Assembly: GCA_016183425.1 (NCBI GenBank)
Contig: JACPEP010000007.1
Coordinates: forward strand, 1 to 64,000
DNA length: 64,000 nucleotides
Reading direction: 5' to 3'
Source: Chloroflexota bacterium
GTDB taxonomy: Bacteria; Chloroflexota; Dehalococcoidia; JACPEP01
Shown here: positions 7,048 to 16,232 of the stretch, piece by piece
How positions within the stretch are numbered: position 1 is the stretch's first letter
Layout of the letters: each line of letters starts with the position of its first letter
The notes under the pieces: model-generated
Databases searched by the model: none
What the model saw: only the letters and a program-made list of their open reading frames with translations
Told to the model about the DNA's origin: nothing
Position numbers and translations under genes: made by a program

Positions 7048-8892
7048 TTACTTCTCAATGCAACGCAACAAGGCGGCCACCACCTGAGGATCGAAGTGAC
7101 TTCCCGCCCCCTTTTCGATCTCGGCGGTCGCCTCAGTGCTGGACACTGCTGGCTGGTAGGGTCGCCCCGAGGTGTTGGCGTCGTAAACGTCGGCCACCGC
7201 CATGATGCGAGCTTCCAGGGGGATGGCCTCCCCCTTCAGCCCCCTCGGGTAGCCGCTGCCATCGTAGCGCTCATGGTGGGCCTTCACGATGTCCACGGCT
7301 TCTTTCAAGAAGTCTAAATAGCGCAGCAGGTCTACCCCTCTTGATACGTGGAGACGCACCTCCGATGTCTCATGAGGGTCCAAGGGGCCCGGCTTGAGTA
7401 GGATACTATCGGGAACGCCTATCTTGCCCACGTCATGGAGGATGGCGGCAGTGTGGGCCGTCCGCCGCCTCTCTTCAGAGAGACCCATCTCCCGACATAT
7501 CATGTCGGTCATGAAAGCCACCCGCTCCGAGTGCCCCCTCAGGTGAAAATCGCGCGCCTCCAGCATGAGGACCAGGGTGCGCCCCATGTCCAGATAGGCC
7601 TCTTGCAGCCTTTGTCGGCTACCCTCTAGAACGGCTATACCATCCAGCACCCTTTCATGCTCCCTGGCCAGCGCCTCGGCCTTCTCTTTGATCTCCTGGT
7701 ATAAACGGAAGTTCACCACCGCCGTGGCTACCGGCCCCGCCAACTCCTGGAGGATATCCACCTCCTTCTTCCCGTAGGCATGGGGGAGGCGTCCGCCCAG
7801 GCTCAGAATGCCCAGGACCTCATTCTCGTAGAACAAGGGCACTCGCACGTAGGAGCGCCGTCCCTCCCGAAGGTGAAGGTCATCCAGGGGAAACTCCCGC
7901 TTCTCCATCAGATCGTAGGCCACATGAGGAGCTCTATGGGCAGCCACCCACTCCGATGGCGAGCCCTCCAGGGGGACTTCGTAGCCCTGGGGAAGCTCGG
8001 TAGCTGTCTCAGCGGCCAGGGTGAATACGTTCACCTTTCCTCTGGGCCTGTCTATGATGACGATGGCCGCCCGGTCAAAGTCCACCAACTGTTTCATCTG
8101 CTGGGTGAAGACGGCAAAGGTTTTCCGCGGGTCCAGCTTGGAGTTGATGATGGCTATCATCTGGTTTAAAGCGGCGTTGCGGCGCGCTGCCCATTCCTTA
8201 TCTCGATAGAGACGGGCCTTGCCCAGGGCCCCGGCCACCTGCTCCGCTATCGCTGCCAGCAGGGGCTCGGGCTCCTTTCCTCCGCACCATGCTTGCCCGC
8301 AAGAGATGCCCATGACACCCAAGATATCATTCCGCCACTTTAAGGGCAGAGCGCAGAGGCAAACTATCGCGGCCTTTTCCGCTATCTCCATGGTTTGACG
8401 CCTAAGCTGAGATAGTTCCTCGGTCAGCACGGCCTTCCCGCTTTCCACCCCCAGCACAGCCTCCCCCCCCTGGGCTGCCAGACCTATGGGCCCCTCCCCC
8501 ATTTTCCGCCTTTGTATCGAGGAGAAAAGAGGCGCCGCCGGCCCCGCCCGATGGAGCAAGACCAGCTCGTCTCCCTTCTCGGTCACCTCCCAGATGGAGA
8601 CCATTCTTATTTGGGGCAATACCTCCACAACCTTATCGGCGGCCGCCTGTGCCACCTCCATCGGCTCTAGGTACTGGTTGCAAACGGCGGCGATATGGGA
8701 GACCGCCTCCAGCTCTCGGTTGCGCTGTTCCAGCTCAGCCAGGGCTTGGGATCGGGAAGCCAGTATTTCTCGGGCCTGGCGGTTAAGGGCGGTCACCTCT
8801 CGGTTGCGTTTTTCCAGATCCTCCGCCAGCCGGCGGCTCTCTTCCAAGGCCCGCTGTAGTGCCTCAATACTTTTGGTGTTCTCTTCTCTCAT
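7048..8892 (-). CDS. GAF-domain HD-GYP phosphodiesterase
   Basis: A 614-residue cytoplasmic signalling protein, predicted to hydrolyse cyclic di-GMP. An N-terminal coiled coil (about residues 1-65) is followed by two GAF-type sensor domains (about 65-220 and 235-400), a short coiled linker, then an HD-GYP domain (about 425-614). The domain shows HDVGKIGVPD, then HHERYDGSGYPRGLKG and the ADVYDA segment; the metal-binding histidines and aspartate expected for an active enzyme are present. No membrane segment and no GGDEF partner lie nearby. The ligand of the GAF domains cannot be told from sequence. Start is ATG after GGGGGAC. Confidence 0.92.
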   Translation of the reverse strand: MREENTKSIEALQRALEESRRLAEDLEKRNREVTALNRQAREILASRSQALAELEQRNRELEAVSHIAAVCNQYLEPMEVAQAAADKVVEVLPQIRMVSIWEVTEKGDELVLLHRAGPAAPLFSSIQRRKMGEGPIGLAAQGGEAVLGVESGKAVLTEELSQLRRQTMEIAEKAAIVCLCALPLKWRNDILGVMGISCGQAWCGGKEPEPLLAAIAEQVAGALGKARLYRDKEWAARRNAALNQMIAIINSKLDPRKTFAVFTQQMKQLVDFDRAAIVIIDRPRGKVNVFTLAAETATELPQGYEVPLEGSPSEWVAAHRAPHVAYDLMEKREFPLDDLHLREGRRSYVRVPLFYENEVLGILSLGGRLPHAYGKKEVDILQELAGPVATAVVNFRLYQEIKEKAEALAREHERVLDGIAVLEGSRQRLQEAYLDMGRTLVLMLEARDFHLRGHSERVAFMTDMICREMGLSEERRRTAHTAAILHDVGKIGVPDSILLKPGPLDPHETSEVRLHVSRGVDLLRYLDFLKEAVDIVKAHHERYDGSGYPRGLKGEAIPLEARIMAVADVYDANTSGRPYQPAVSSTEATAEIEKGAGSHFDPQVVAALLRCIEK

Positions 8893-9193
8893 GGCCGTCC
8901 CCCTAAGAAGGGCTTTGCTTTTCAGTAGCCAAACCTAATCGCTGATAGAAACTACAGCCAAAGTCTAGAGTAGCACAGTTTTTGGGCTATGGATAGTAAA
9001 TGAAGCGGCCTTTGTTGACATTAACGGTAATTTCACGGTATCTTTACGAAATATTTATTATTTCATTTTGCTACTTCTCTTTACAGCGAAGTGCTTAGGT
9101 ACTCACCGCCGCAGCTAGTGCTGGGATGGCGGTGCCCTGGATGACGATAGAGTGGGGGATGACGGTGTATCTTTTGAGGAGGGCTGGCCTTTG
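8893..9193. other. Intergenic region, AT-rich, no gene seen
   Basis: About 300 bases between the HD-GYP gene start and the end of the molybdenum hydroxylase gene, both on the minus strand. The centre (about 8998-9075) is markedly AT-rich and probably holds the minus-strand promoter of the HD-GYP gene, but I cannot define -35 and -10 boxes with confidence. No repeat or small coding frame with a ribosome binding site is apparent. Confidence 0.4.
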
Positions 9194-11593
9194 TTAAAGG
9201 CCTGGGTCGCGCTGGGGGCCCCCTTGAATCAGCCTCAAGGTGCGCTCCGGGGCCAGATGGGTGTCGGTCAACTCCACACCGAAGGGGGCCAGGGCGTCGG
9301 ATACGGCGCTGATGGCGGCGATGAGGGGCGAGCCACCGCCCTCACCCATCCCTCGTGCCCCCAGGGGCGAGAATAGGGAGGGGGTCTCCACGAAATCTAC
9401 TTCAAAGTGGGGTATGTCTGCCGCCGTGGGCGCTAGGTAGTCCTTGAAGGTGGAGGTCACAAGCTGCCCCCCATCGTCGTAGTAAAGCTGCTCGTAGAGG
9501 GCGGCCCCCAACTGGTGACCGATCTGTCCGTGAATCTGCCCTTCCACGATAAGGGGGTTGATGCGAGTGCCACAATCGTCCACGTAGGCCATGCGTTTTA
9601 CCTTTACCTTGCCCGTCTCGCTGTCTACCTCCACCACCATGGCCACCACGCTGTAAGAATAGGTGAGAGAGAAGTTGCCCTGCTGGTCGTTCTTGGGGAG
9701 GTGGAAGGGGGGGCGGTAGATATGATGAGCGTAGAGCCCGGCCTCCAGGTCGTCTGGCAGGTTGGCCAGGTCTCGCCAGGCGAGATGGGCTACGTCCCGC
9801 AGTGTGAGGCTGGCCCCCGTCTCCTTGTCGATTACCTTTCCCTCGTTCAACTCCAGGCGAGACGGCTCCGATTCCAGGTTATGGGCGGCGATGCGCAGAA
9901 TCTTGTCCCTGATTTTAGCCGCCGCACCCAATACCGCTCCCACCCCCACAATGGCAAAGCGGCTGGCATAGGTGCCGGAATGGACGGTGCTGGGGTCCCG
10001 GGCCGAGTCCAGGCCAGGATTTACGTAGACATCGTCGGGGGTGACCCCCAACTCATCGGCTATGATTTGGGCGATGACCGTTTCGTGGCCTTGTCCCTGG
10101 GGCACCGAGCCACAGGCGGCCACGATGCGGCCCGTCTCGTCCATGCGGATCCAGGCGGCCTCGCTGTCGCCGGAGGCGCGGCTCTCCGGGGTGACCAGCC
10201 GAACGATGCCGGAGTTTACCGGGCAGGCGTCCATGCCCAGGGCGATACCGATGCCGATGTATCTGCCCTCTTGGCGCGCCGCCGCCTGCTCCTGGCGTAC
10301 TTTGGCGTAATCGATCATGGCCACGGCGCGGCGCATAGCCTGGGGGTAGTCGCCGCCGTCCAGGATGCAGCCTGAGGGGCTCTCGTAGGGCATCTCCTCC
10401 GGGGCAACGAAGTTCTTGAGCCTTATCTCCACAGGGTCCAGGCCCATCTCTCGAGCCGCCATGTCTATCAGCCGCTCCACCAGGAAGCATTGCTGCATCT
10501 TGCCGTAGGAGCGGTTGGGCCCCACGGGACACTTGTTGGTGACCACGGAGCTGAGCTCCATGCGCAGGTTCTGGAATCGGTAGCTCACCGTGGCGTGACG
10601 GATGAAGTTGATGACGCCGATGGGCTCGCGGCGGATGTAAGCCCCCTCGTCGTGGACGGCCCTGGCTCGCACGCCCAGGATGGTGCCGTCCTTTTTCATG
10701 GCTATCTCGCCGTCAAACTTGATCTCGCTGCCGTGGGCGCTGGCCTGGAGGTGCCCCGTTCTGTCCTCCACCCACTTCACGGGGCGGCCCGTTCTCAGAG
10801 CGAGGAGGCCTACCAAAATCATATAGGGGTATGAGTCGTTTTTGATGCCGAAGCCGCCCCCGATGTCGGGACAGATGAAGCGAAGACGCTCTTCGGGGAG
10901 GTTAAGGCCCCGGGCGATGAAGCGCCGATTGAAGACGGGGCGCTGGGAGTTGCTCCAGATGGTCAGCTCGTTCCGGGACGGGTCGTAATTGGCCATGATA
11001 ACGTTGGGCTCCATGGGGGCTGAGGTGAAGCGATGAAAGTGGAGTCGAGCCTTGGTGACGTGGTCTGCCTCTCGAAAGGCGGTCTCCACGTCTCCATAGT
11101 CGAAGACCTTGTGCCACACGTGGTTGGAAGGAACCTCCTCGTGGAGGAGAGGGGCATCCTTCTCCAGGGCCTTATCGGTATCCATCACCGCCGGTAGAGG
11201 CTCGTAGTCCACCTGGACAAGCTCCAGGGCGTCCTCGGCCTGGTACTTGGTCTCCGCTACCACCGCCGCCACCGCCTCCCCCACATAGCGCACCTTCTCG
11301 CCGGCCATGCAGAAGTCCTTGATAAGGTTGTATGGGGCCGCCAGCATATTGGGGGTGTGCTGGCCCAGGCGTCGCACCTCCTCCCCCGTCATTACATAGA
11401 CGACGCCCGGAGCGGCCAAAGCGGCGGAGGCGTCTATGCTCAGAATGCGGGCGTGGGCGTGGGGGCTGCGGAGGAGGGCGACGTGGAGCAGGCCGGGGAG
11501 CTTCAGGTCATCGGTGTAGGTGCCTTTTCCGGTGAGGAAGCGGGGATCCTCCTTGCGTTTCAGTGGCGTTCCCACCCATTTTCGTGCCGACAC
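9194..11593 (-). CDS. Xanthine dehydrogenase-family molybdenum subunit
   Basis: A 799-residue large subunit of the molybdenum hydroxylase family (CoxL/XdhB/aldehyde dehydrogenase type), binding molybdopterin cytosine dinucleotide in the cytoplasm. The order fits: N-terminal a/b hammerhead domain (RKEDPRFLTGKGTYTDD to about 120), the molybdopterin-binding region with PDIGGGFGIKND, PQGQGHET, and the catalytic glutamate motif GARGMGEGG near the C-terminus. The active-site loop reads GPNRSYGKMQ, not the AYRCSFR of form I CO dehydrogenase, so CO is an unlikely substrate. No FAD or 2Fe-2S subunit gene flanks it, so it is an orphan here. Start is GTG behind AGGGGGT. The substrate is unknown. Confidence 0.93.
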   Translation of the reverse strand: MSARKWVGTPLKRKEDPRFLTGKGTYTDDLKLPGLLHVALLRSPHAHARILSIDASAALAAPGVVYVMTGEEVRRLGQHTPNMLAAPYNLIKDFCMAGEKVRYVGEAVAAVVAETKYQAEDALELVQVDYEPLPAVMDTDKALEKDAPLLHEEVPSNHVWHKVFDYGDVETAFREADHVTKARLHFHRFTSAPMEPNVIMANYDPSRNELTIWSNSQRPVFNRRFIARGLNLPEERLRFICPDIGGGFGIKNDSYPYMILVGLLALRTGRPVKWVEDRTGHLQASAHGSEIKFDGEIAMKKDGTILGVRARAVHDEGAYIRREPIGVINFIRHATVSYRFQNLRMELSSVVTNKCPVGPNRSYGKMQQCFLVERLIDMAAREMGLDPVEIRLKNFVAPEEMPYESPSGCILDGGDYPQAMRRAVAMIDYAKVRQEQAAARQEGRYIGIGIALGMDACPVNSGIVRLVTPESRASGDSEAAWIRMDETGRIVAACGSVPQGQGHETVIAQIIADELGVTPDDVYVNPGLDSARDPSTVHSGTYASRFAIVGVGAVLGAAAKIRDKILRIAAHNLESEPSRLELNEGKVIDKETGASLTLRDVAHLAWRDLANLPDDLEAGLYAHHIYRPPFHLPKNDQQGNFSLTYSYSVVAMVVEVDSETGKVKVKRMAYVDDCGTRINPLIVEGQIHGQIGHQLGAALYEQLYYDDGGQLVTSTFKDYLAPTAADIPHFEVDFVETPSLFSPLGARGMGEGGGSPLIAAISAVSDALAPFGVELTDTHLAPERTLRLIQGGPQRDPGL

Positions 11594-11769
11594 TAGCGCA
11601 CCCCCTTTGTTTGCGAATGCCCACCGTCAAAATCGAGTTTACCATACTCCATTTAGGGGCGGCTGACAATCCCCTGGGCTGGGGCTACAGTATCTTTACG
11701 GTGGGTACCAAAACAGGGCGGGCAGTCTCTCGTTTATCCAGCGGGGGTCAGCACCTGCAATAGACTCGG

Positions 11770-12327
11770 TCAGGCGCTCCATGCGTTCTCTGGTTCCGGA
11801 GCCAGCGCCGCCGGATTCTCGCGATCTGTCTCCCAGCGTGCGGGGTTGTTGGTAATGTACTGGCGGATGCGGTGTAATGATGGTTCGTCGCGGATGATGT
11901 GCTCGTAGTAGTTGCGTTGCCACAATTTCGCGCCGGGTGTGGTTCGTATGTCGTTGATGTGTTTAGTGGACACGGTTTTGAATGCCCCGATCAAACGTCC
12001 CAACGGTTTGCGTTTTGATGTCACCGTAGGGGCGGTTCGCGAACCGCCCCTACAATCGGCAATGGTTACCATAATTCCGTGGATATGATTGGGCATCACC
12101 ACCCATTCATCCAAATGGATATAAGGATATTGCTCTGCCAACCATAACCAACAATCCGCCACCTTTCGCCCGTATTCATTCAGTTGCACTTCGCCGTTTA
12201 CCACTACCCCAAAGATGCACGCCCGGTCCTGGGTGCAGAGGGTAACGAAATAGGCTCCGGCTTGGGAGTAGTCGTAGCCCTTCAAGCGGATCGACCGCCG
12301 GTGATGTCGGGCTGGATCTTGAGCCAT
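11770..12327 (-). CDS. REP-associated tyrosine transposase (RAYT)
   Basis: A 185-residue Y1 HUH-superfamily transposase-like protein related to IS200/IS605 TnpA. The HUH motif is in VVMPNHIHGI (H81, H83), and the catalytic tyrosine lies in WQRNYYEHIIRDE (Y140 or Y141). Proteins of this family are thought to nick and mobilise REP palindromes. Residues about 91-101 (DCRGGSRTAPT) are encoded by a perfect 28-base palindrome inserted in frame between the HUH motif and the tyrosine. The gene is not flanked by obvious insertion sequence ends. A truncated gene lies immediately upstream. The protein appears intact and could be active. Confidence 0.9.
   Translation of the reverse strand: MAQDPARHHRRSIRLKGYDYSQAGAYFVTLCTQDRACIFGVVVNGEVQLNEYGRKVADCWLWLAEQYPYIHLDEWVVMPNHIHGIMVTIADCRGGSRTAPTVTSKRKPLGRLIGAFKTVSTKHINDIRTTPGAKLWQRNYYEHIIRDEPSLHRIRQYITNNPARWETDRENPAALAPEPENAWSA
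12026..12053. repeat. 28-base perfect palindrome inside the RAYT gene
   Basis: GTAGGGGCGGTTCG (12026-12039) is followed directly by its exact reverse complement (12040-12053). The sequence lies in frame within the transposase gene, adding about ten residues. It looks like a REP-type hairpin of the kind RAYT enzymes recognise. Confidence 0.85.
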
Positions 12328-12400
12328 CAGACGTGTCCACCGAGGATGCGCTCGCCGCCCTTCAGACGATACTTAACCGGATAGCAGCAGAGGACGCTTG

Positions 12401-12532
12401 TCAAGAGGTGCTGTTTTGATCTCCAGGGAGTAGATTGGGATACTTGGCCAGGAGGGTTTGCAGTAAGTCCTCGGAGTCGTAGGATTGCGCCCCCATTTCA
12501 ACAAGCTGCCCATTGTCCTGGATAAGAAACAT
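12401..12532 (-). pseudogene. N-terminal fragment of a truncated hypothetical gene
   Basis: A 43-residue minus-strand frame opens [20 protein letters not shown], continues EDLLQTLLAKYPNLLPGDQ, then ends at NSTS-stop. The composition and pattern resemble the start of a longer soluble protein (I recall similar openings in hypothetical nuclease-like proteins, without being able to verify it). It stops about 75 bases before the RAYT start. The most economical reading is that RAYT or repeat insertion, or a deletion, removed the rest of the gene. Confidence 0.5.
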
Positions 12533-12632
12533 CTGCCCTCAATTCCTCTAGATACTCGAACGGGCTTATGACTTGTCTATATCTTGTACGCTTCCGTGTC
12601 CATGTCAAGACCCTCCGCCGCCTGTGCTGTGC

Positions 12633-12661
12633 TTGTTTTGACCTTTCCTCTATGCTATCAT
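12633..12661 (+). promoter_or_regulatory. Candidate recA promoter
   Basis: TTGTTT (12633-12638) and TATCAT (12656-12661) are separated by 17 bases, about 55 bases before the recA ATG. No clear LexA-type operator (GAACnnnnGTTC) is visible here, so SOS control is not supported by what I see. Confidence 0.4.
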
Positions 12662-12717
12662 GCCGTTGTCAGTTTTATCTTAGAAGATGGGCTTTTGGGA
12701 CACTTTCAGGGGGGATA

Positions 12718-13740
12718 ATGGAATCAGAGAGACAAAGAGCTTTAGACATAGCCATCGGGCAGATTGAACGGCAGTTCGGCCGTGGTTCGGTGATGAGGCT
12801 GGGAGAGGCTTCGGCGGCCCTGGCGGTGGAGGCCATCCCCACGGGCTCCCTGTCTCTAGACCTGGCGCTGGGGGTGGGCGGCATTCCCCGGGGCCGGGTA
12901 ACCGAAATTTTTGGCCCGGAGTCCTCGGGCAAGTCCACTCTCGCTCAGCATGTCATCGCCGAGGCCCAAAAACGGGATGGTATGGCGGCCTACATCGACG
13001 TGGAACATGCCCTGGAACCCACCTACGCGGCCAAGTGCGGCGTTAAGGTAGACGACCTGCTCATTTCCCAACCCGATACGGGAGAGCAGGCCCTGGAGAT
13101 CGCCGAGGCTCTGGTACGCAGCGGGGCCGTGGACGTAGTAGTCATCGACAGCGTGGCTGCCCTGGTGCCGCGCGCCGAGCTGGAGGGGGATATGGGGGAT
13201 GCCCACGTGGGACTCCAGGCCCGCCTCATGTCTCAGGCACTGCGCAAGCTGACGGCGGCCATCAGCCGCTCTCGTACTGCGGTCATCTTCATTAACCAGC
13301 TTCGGGAGAAGGTGGGCATTGTCTTTGGCAACCCCGAAGTGACCCCCGGCGGTCGCGCCCTCAAGTTCTATAGCTCGGTACGCATCGACCTCAGACGCTC
13401 CGAGAGCATCAAACAGGGGACGGAGATCATCGGCAGCCGTGTCAGAGCCAAGGTGGTCAAAAACAAGGTGGCGCCGCCCTTCCGCGCCGCCGAATTCGAT
13501 ATCATGTTTGACCAGGGCATCAGCAAGGAGGGGGACATCCTGGATCTGGCCGTGGAGATGAGCATCGTCAAAAAAAGCGGCGCTTTTTTCAGCCACGGCG
13601 AGAAGCGCCTTGGCCAGGGACGAGAGAACGCCAAAGACTATCTGCGCCAACACCAAGATGTGGCCGGAGAGATAGAACGGCAGATTCGGGCCAGTGTCAG
13701 CCGCCTTCCCATTCCCACCGCGGGCGACGACTCCGACTAG
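12718..13740 (+). CDS. recA: Recombinase RecA
   Basis: A 340-residue DNA strand-exchange ATPase that also acts as co-protease in the SOS response. Walker A is GPESSGKST, followed by the [10 protein letters not shown] segment with the catalytic glutamate, the Walker [13 protein letters not shown], and the L1/L2 DNA-binding loops around EGDMGD and INQLREKVG. The C-terminal acidic tail is short (AGDDSD). The ATG at 12718 is chosen because it follows an AGGGGGG site and gives the standard N-terminus [17 protein letters not shown]; the frame is open further upstream but without family similarity. recX follows after 15 bases. Confidence 0.98.
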   Translation: MESERQRALDIAIGQIERQFGRGSVMRLGEASAALAVEAIPTGSLSLDLALGVGGIPRGRVTEIFGPESSGKSTLAQHVIAEAQKRDGMAAYIDVEHALEPTYAAKCGVKVDDLLISQPDTGEQALEIAEALVRSGAVDVVVIDSVAALVPRAELEGDMGDAHVGLQARLMSQALRKLTAAISRSRTAVIFINQLREKVGIVFGNPEVTPGGRALKFYSSVRIDLRRSESIKQGTEIIGSRVRAKVVKNKVAPPFRAAEFDIMFDQGISKEGDILDLAVEMSIVKKSGAFFSHGEKRLGQGRENAKDYLRQHQDVAGEIERQIRASVSRLPIPTAGDDSD

Positions 13741-13755
13741 AGGCTCCCTTCGGCC

Positions 13756-14289
13756 ATGAGCCAATCCAGGGAAGGGCTTGCGGAAGGGGAGGCGTTCCGC
13801 CGCGCCTGGGAAGTGGCCCGGCGTTTCCTCCGCTATCGCCCTCGCAGTGAGGCCGAGGTACGTAGACGGTTGGCGCGCGACACCTTTCCCCCTCCGGTGG
13901 TGAGTTTGGTTATAGAGGGACTGCAGGAGGGAAGGTTGATAGACGATATCGCCTTCGCTCGCCTGTGGAGAGAAAATCGGGAGTCCTTCAACCCCCGAAG
14001 TCGGCGCCTTTTGGCCTGGGAAATGGCTGCCAAAGGGATACCTCCCTCTGTCATCGAAGATGCCTGTCATGATCTGGACGACGAGGTTAGCGCCTATCGG
14101 GCAGCCACCAAAAGGGTTCTTCGCCTCCCGGAGAAGGAAGACTATGCCGTCTTTATGACCCGGCTCTCCCCCTACCTTCGTCGGCGTGGGTTCGATTACG
14201 GAGTGATAGAAGCGGTGCTCCAGCGGCTGTGGCAGGAGCGGCGTCTTGCTTCGGGGCCGACTGAAGAGGAAACCAGCCTGGAAGAGTGA
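13756..14289 (+). CDS. recX: RecX regulatory protein
   Basis: A 177-residue RecX-family modulator of RecA filament growth. It is all-alpha with the expected three-helix repeats: AWEVARRFLRYRPRSEAEVRRRL near the N-terminus, then the GRLIDDIAFARLWRENR motif and the C-terminal YLRRRGFDYGVIEAVLQ repeat. Its position immediately after recA, as in many bacteria, supports the call. The two are probably co-transcribed and the next gene starts only 6 bases later, possibly in the same transcript. Confidence 0.93.
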   Translation: MSQSREGLAEGEAFRRAWEVARRFLRYRPRSEAEVRRRLARDTFPPPVVSLVIEGLQEGRLIDDIAFARLWRENRESFNPRSRRLLAWEMAAKGIPPSVIEDACHDLDDEVSAYRAATKRVLRLPEKEDYAVFMTRLSPYLRRRGFDYGVIEAVLQRLWQERRLASGPTEEETSLEE

Positions 14290-14295
14290 GGCGAG

Positions 14296-15654
14296 ATGGC
14301 GACTATAACGGAGAGCTTTGCTGCCGTGGCCACGGAGATGCACTTTGGAGACCTGCCCCAGGTGGTGGTCAGCCAGGCCAAGAGGGCCCTCCTGGATCTG
14401 GCAGGGGTGGCCATGGCTGGTGCGGCCATGCCCTTCCCTCGCATCGTGTGTGACTATTTTTGCCGCTGCGGGGGGCGGGGGGAGGCCACCGTGGTGGGAC
14501 AGCGCGGGCGGGTTCCTGCTGTCAATGCCGCCCTGACCAACGGGGTTTGCAGCCATGCCCTGGATATGGACGATGGGCACCGCTATGCCAGTGGGCACCC
14601 GGGTACAGCCATCATACCCGCTGCCCTGGCCGCCGGGGAAATGGTAGAGGGCAAGGGCAGAGACCTTTTGCTGGGGATAGTAATGGGCTACCAGGTTTTT
14701 GTTCGCCTGGCGGCGGCCATTAACCCCTCCCACCTGAACCGAGGCTTCCACACCACGGGCACCGTTGGCCCTCTGGGGGCGGCCGCCGCTGCCGGTGCCA
14801 TTCTGGGTCTAGGGCGCAAGGAGATGGCCTGGGCCTTAGGTCTGGCCGGTCTCCAGGGGGCGGGGCTGCTGGAGATCGTGGCCGACGGTCAGATGGCCAA
14901 GCCTCTCCAGTCCGGCCGGGCCGCCTCTGCCGGCCTGCTGGCCGCCCTGTTAGCGCAGCGGGGGGCCCAGGGGCCTCTCACCGTCCTGGAGGGCGAGAAG
15001 GGCTTTCTGCGGGCCATGACCGACCATGTAGACTCGGCCTTCCTTAACTGGGGAAACGACTGGGAGATCGGTCGTACTTACATAAAGCTCTATGCTGCCT
15101 GTCGTCATGTGCACTCGGCTATTGATGCCACCAGGGAGCTTTGCCGGCGCCACTCCATCAATCACCAACTCGTGGATAGCATATCGGTGGGCACCTACTC
15201 CGTGGCAGACCAGCTCACCGGTTCGATATACAAACCCGATTCCGTTTCTGCTGCCAAGTTCAGCCTGCCCTTCGCCGTGGCGCTAGCCATGGTTCGGGGG
15301 GGAGCTGGGGTTGACCAGTTCAGCGAGGAGAGTATAAGGGACGAGAGCATCCTGCGTCTGGCACAGAAGGTAACCGTAGTCGTGAACGCCGAGATGGAGA
15401 AGCGCTATCCGGGGGAGCGGGGAGCCAACCTGGAGATAAGGACCCGAGGCGGTGGCGTCTACCGCCATACCGTTCTTCTGCCGCGCGGAGAGCCGGAGAA
15501 CCCCGCCTCCGACGCCGATGTGGAAGCCAAATTCTATGCCAATGCCCGTTTCGCCGGTTGTCCCGAAGATAGGGCCCGGGCCATCCTGGGCTGCATCTCA
15601 GCCCTAGAGGAGCGCAACGTCTGCCAACTGACGGAGCTACTGGTGTGGGACTAA
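14296..15654 (+). CDS. MmgE/PrpD family protein
   Basis: A 452-residue protein of the 2-methylcitrate dehydratase (PrpD) / cis-aconitate decarboxylase / immune-responsive gene 1 fold, a cytoplasmic lyase family. Characteristic segments are ALTNGVCSHALDMDDGH (about residues 79-95), FHTTGTVGPLGAAAAA and the C-terminal YRHTVLLPRGEPENP stretch of the small domain. Several PrpD paralogues act on substrates other than methylcitrate, and no methylcitrate-cycle genes lie nearby, so the substrate is open. It follows recX with no real gap (ATG after GAGGCGAG). Its 3' end overlaps the convergent acetyltransferase gene by 18 bases. Confidence 0.9.
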   Translation: MATITESFAAVATEMHFGDLPQVVVSQAKRALLDLAGVAMAGAAMPFPRIVCDYFCRCGGRGEATVVGQRGRVPAVNAALTNGVCSHALDMDDGHRYASGHPGTAIIPAALAAGEMVEGKGRDLLLGIVMGYQVFVRLAAAINPSHLNRGFHTTGTVGPLGAAAAAGAILGLGRKEMAWALGLAGLQGAGLLEIVADGQMAKPLQSGRAASAGLLAALLAQRGAQGPLTVLEGEKGFLRAMTDHVDSAFLNWGNDWEIGRTYIKLYAACRHVHSAIDATRELCRRHSINHQLVDSISVGTYSVADQLTGSIYKPDSVSAAKFSLPFAVALAMVRGGAGVDQFSEESIRDESILRLAQKVTVVVNAEMEKRYPGERGANLEIRTRGGGVYRHTVLLPRGEPENPASDADVEAKFYANARFAGCPEDRARAILGCISALEERNVCQLTELLVWD

Positions 15655-16119
15655 GCTAATCCCCAGTACCACCGAGCTCTCCACCTGACGCCGAGGAACC
15701 TCCCAGTAGGCTGCCAGTAGCTCATCTTTGTTGGCCAGGAGGTGAAAGCCGTGCTTTTGATAGAAGTTTATCGCCCAGAAAGCGCTGGCCCACGTGCCCA
15801 CCAGAAGCCGCTCCGTAGTGCACAGGTCCTTTAAATGGTTTAGAAGGCGGCTGCCAATGCCCCGCCTCTGCCAGGCCCGTCGTACGTATGCATGGCGAAT
15901 GAGGGTAACGTCCGTCACTGGTTGAAAGCCCATAATCCCCACCAGCCCTCCCTCTTCCCAGCCGAAGAAGGTCATCCGCGTCATCTCTCGCTCCAGCTCC
16001 TCCAGGGGCATGTAGGGTTGATGAAGACAGTCATGGGGGACGAACCCCTGATACATGGCGGCGGCATCCTCGATGATGCCATGTATAATGTGGAGGTCCT
16101 GCGGGAGGCATTCTCTCAC
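15637..16119 (-). CDS. GNAT-family N-acetyltransferase
   Basis: A 160-residue acetyl-CoA-dependent N-acetyltransferase. The GNAT core is clear: N-terminal VRECLPQDLHIIHGII, the beta4 region MGFQPVTDVTLIRHAYV, and the acetyl-CoA loop RRAWQRRGIGSRLLNHL (Q/R-x-x-G-x-G/A). The C-terminal FYQKHGFHLL motif is also typical. The start is GTG; the frame remains open upstream, but the family N-terminus fits this position. The substrate is unknown. The 3' end overlaps that of the MmgE/PrpD gene. Confidence 0.88.
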   Translation of the reverse strand: MRECLPQDLHIIHGIIEDAAAMYQGFVPHDCLHQPYMPLEELEREMTRMTFFGWEEGGLVGIMGFQPVTDVTLIRHAYVRRAWQRRGIGSRLLNHLKDLCTTERLLVGTWASAFWAINFYQKHGFHLLANKDELLAAYWEVPRRQVESSVVLGISLVPHQ

Positions 16120-16232
16120 CTTTTCGCTCTCCCACCGGTAGCCATCCTCAGGATGCGCTGCCCTTTCCGGATGGCGACCACTTTTGGGGGGCGAAAAAAG
16201 ACAGCGAGGGGCGCCATGACAAGGCGGGCTGT

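Noticed and set aside
9194-11593. Form I carbon monoxide dehydrogenase (coxL)
   Set aside because: The AYRCSFR active-site loop required for form I enzymes is not present; the region reads GPNRSYGK, and no coxM or coxS genes adjoin.
12540-12660. LexA/SOS box upstream of recA
   Set aside because: CGAACGGGC is present, but the matching GTTC half-site at the correct spacing is not, so no operator is claimed.
12540-12717. In-frame extension of recA upstream to 12568
   Set aside because: The extra residues have no resemblance to RecA, and ATG 12718 has an excellent ribosome site and gives the standard N-terminus.
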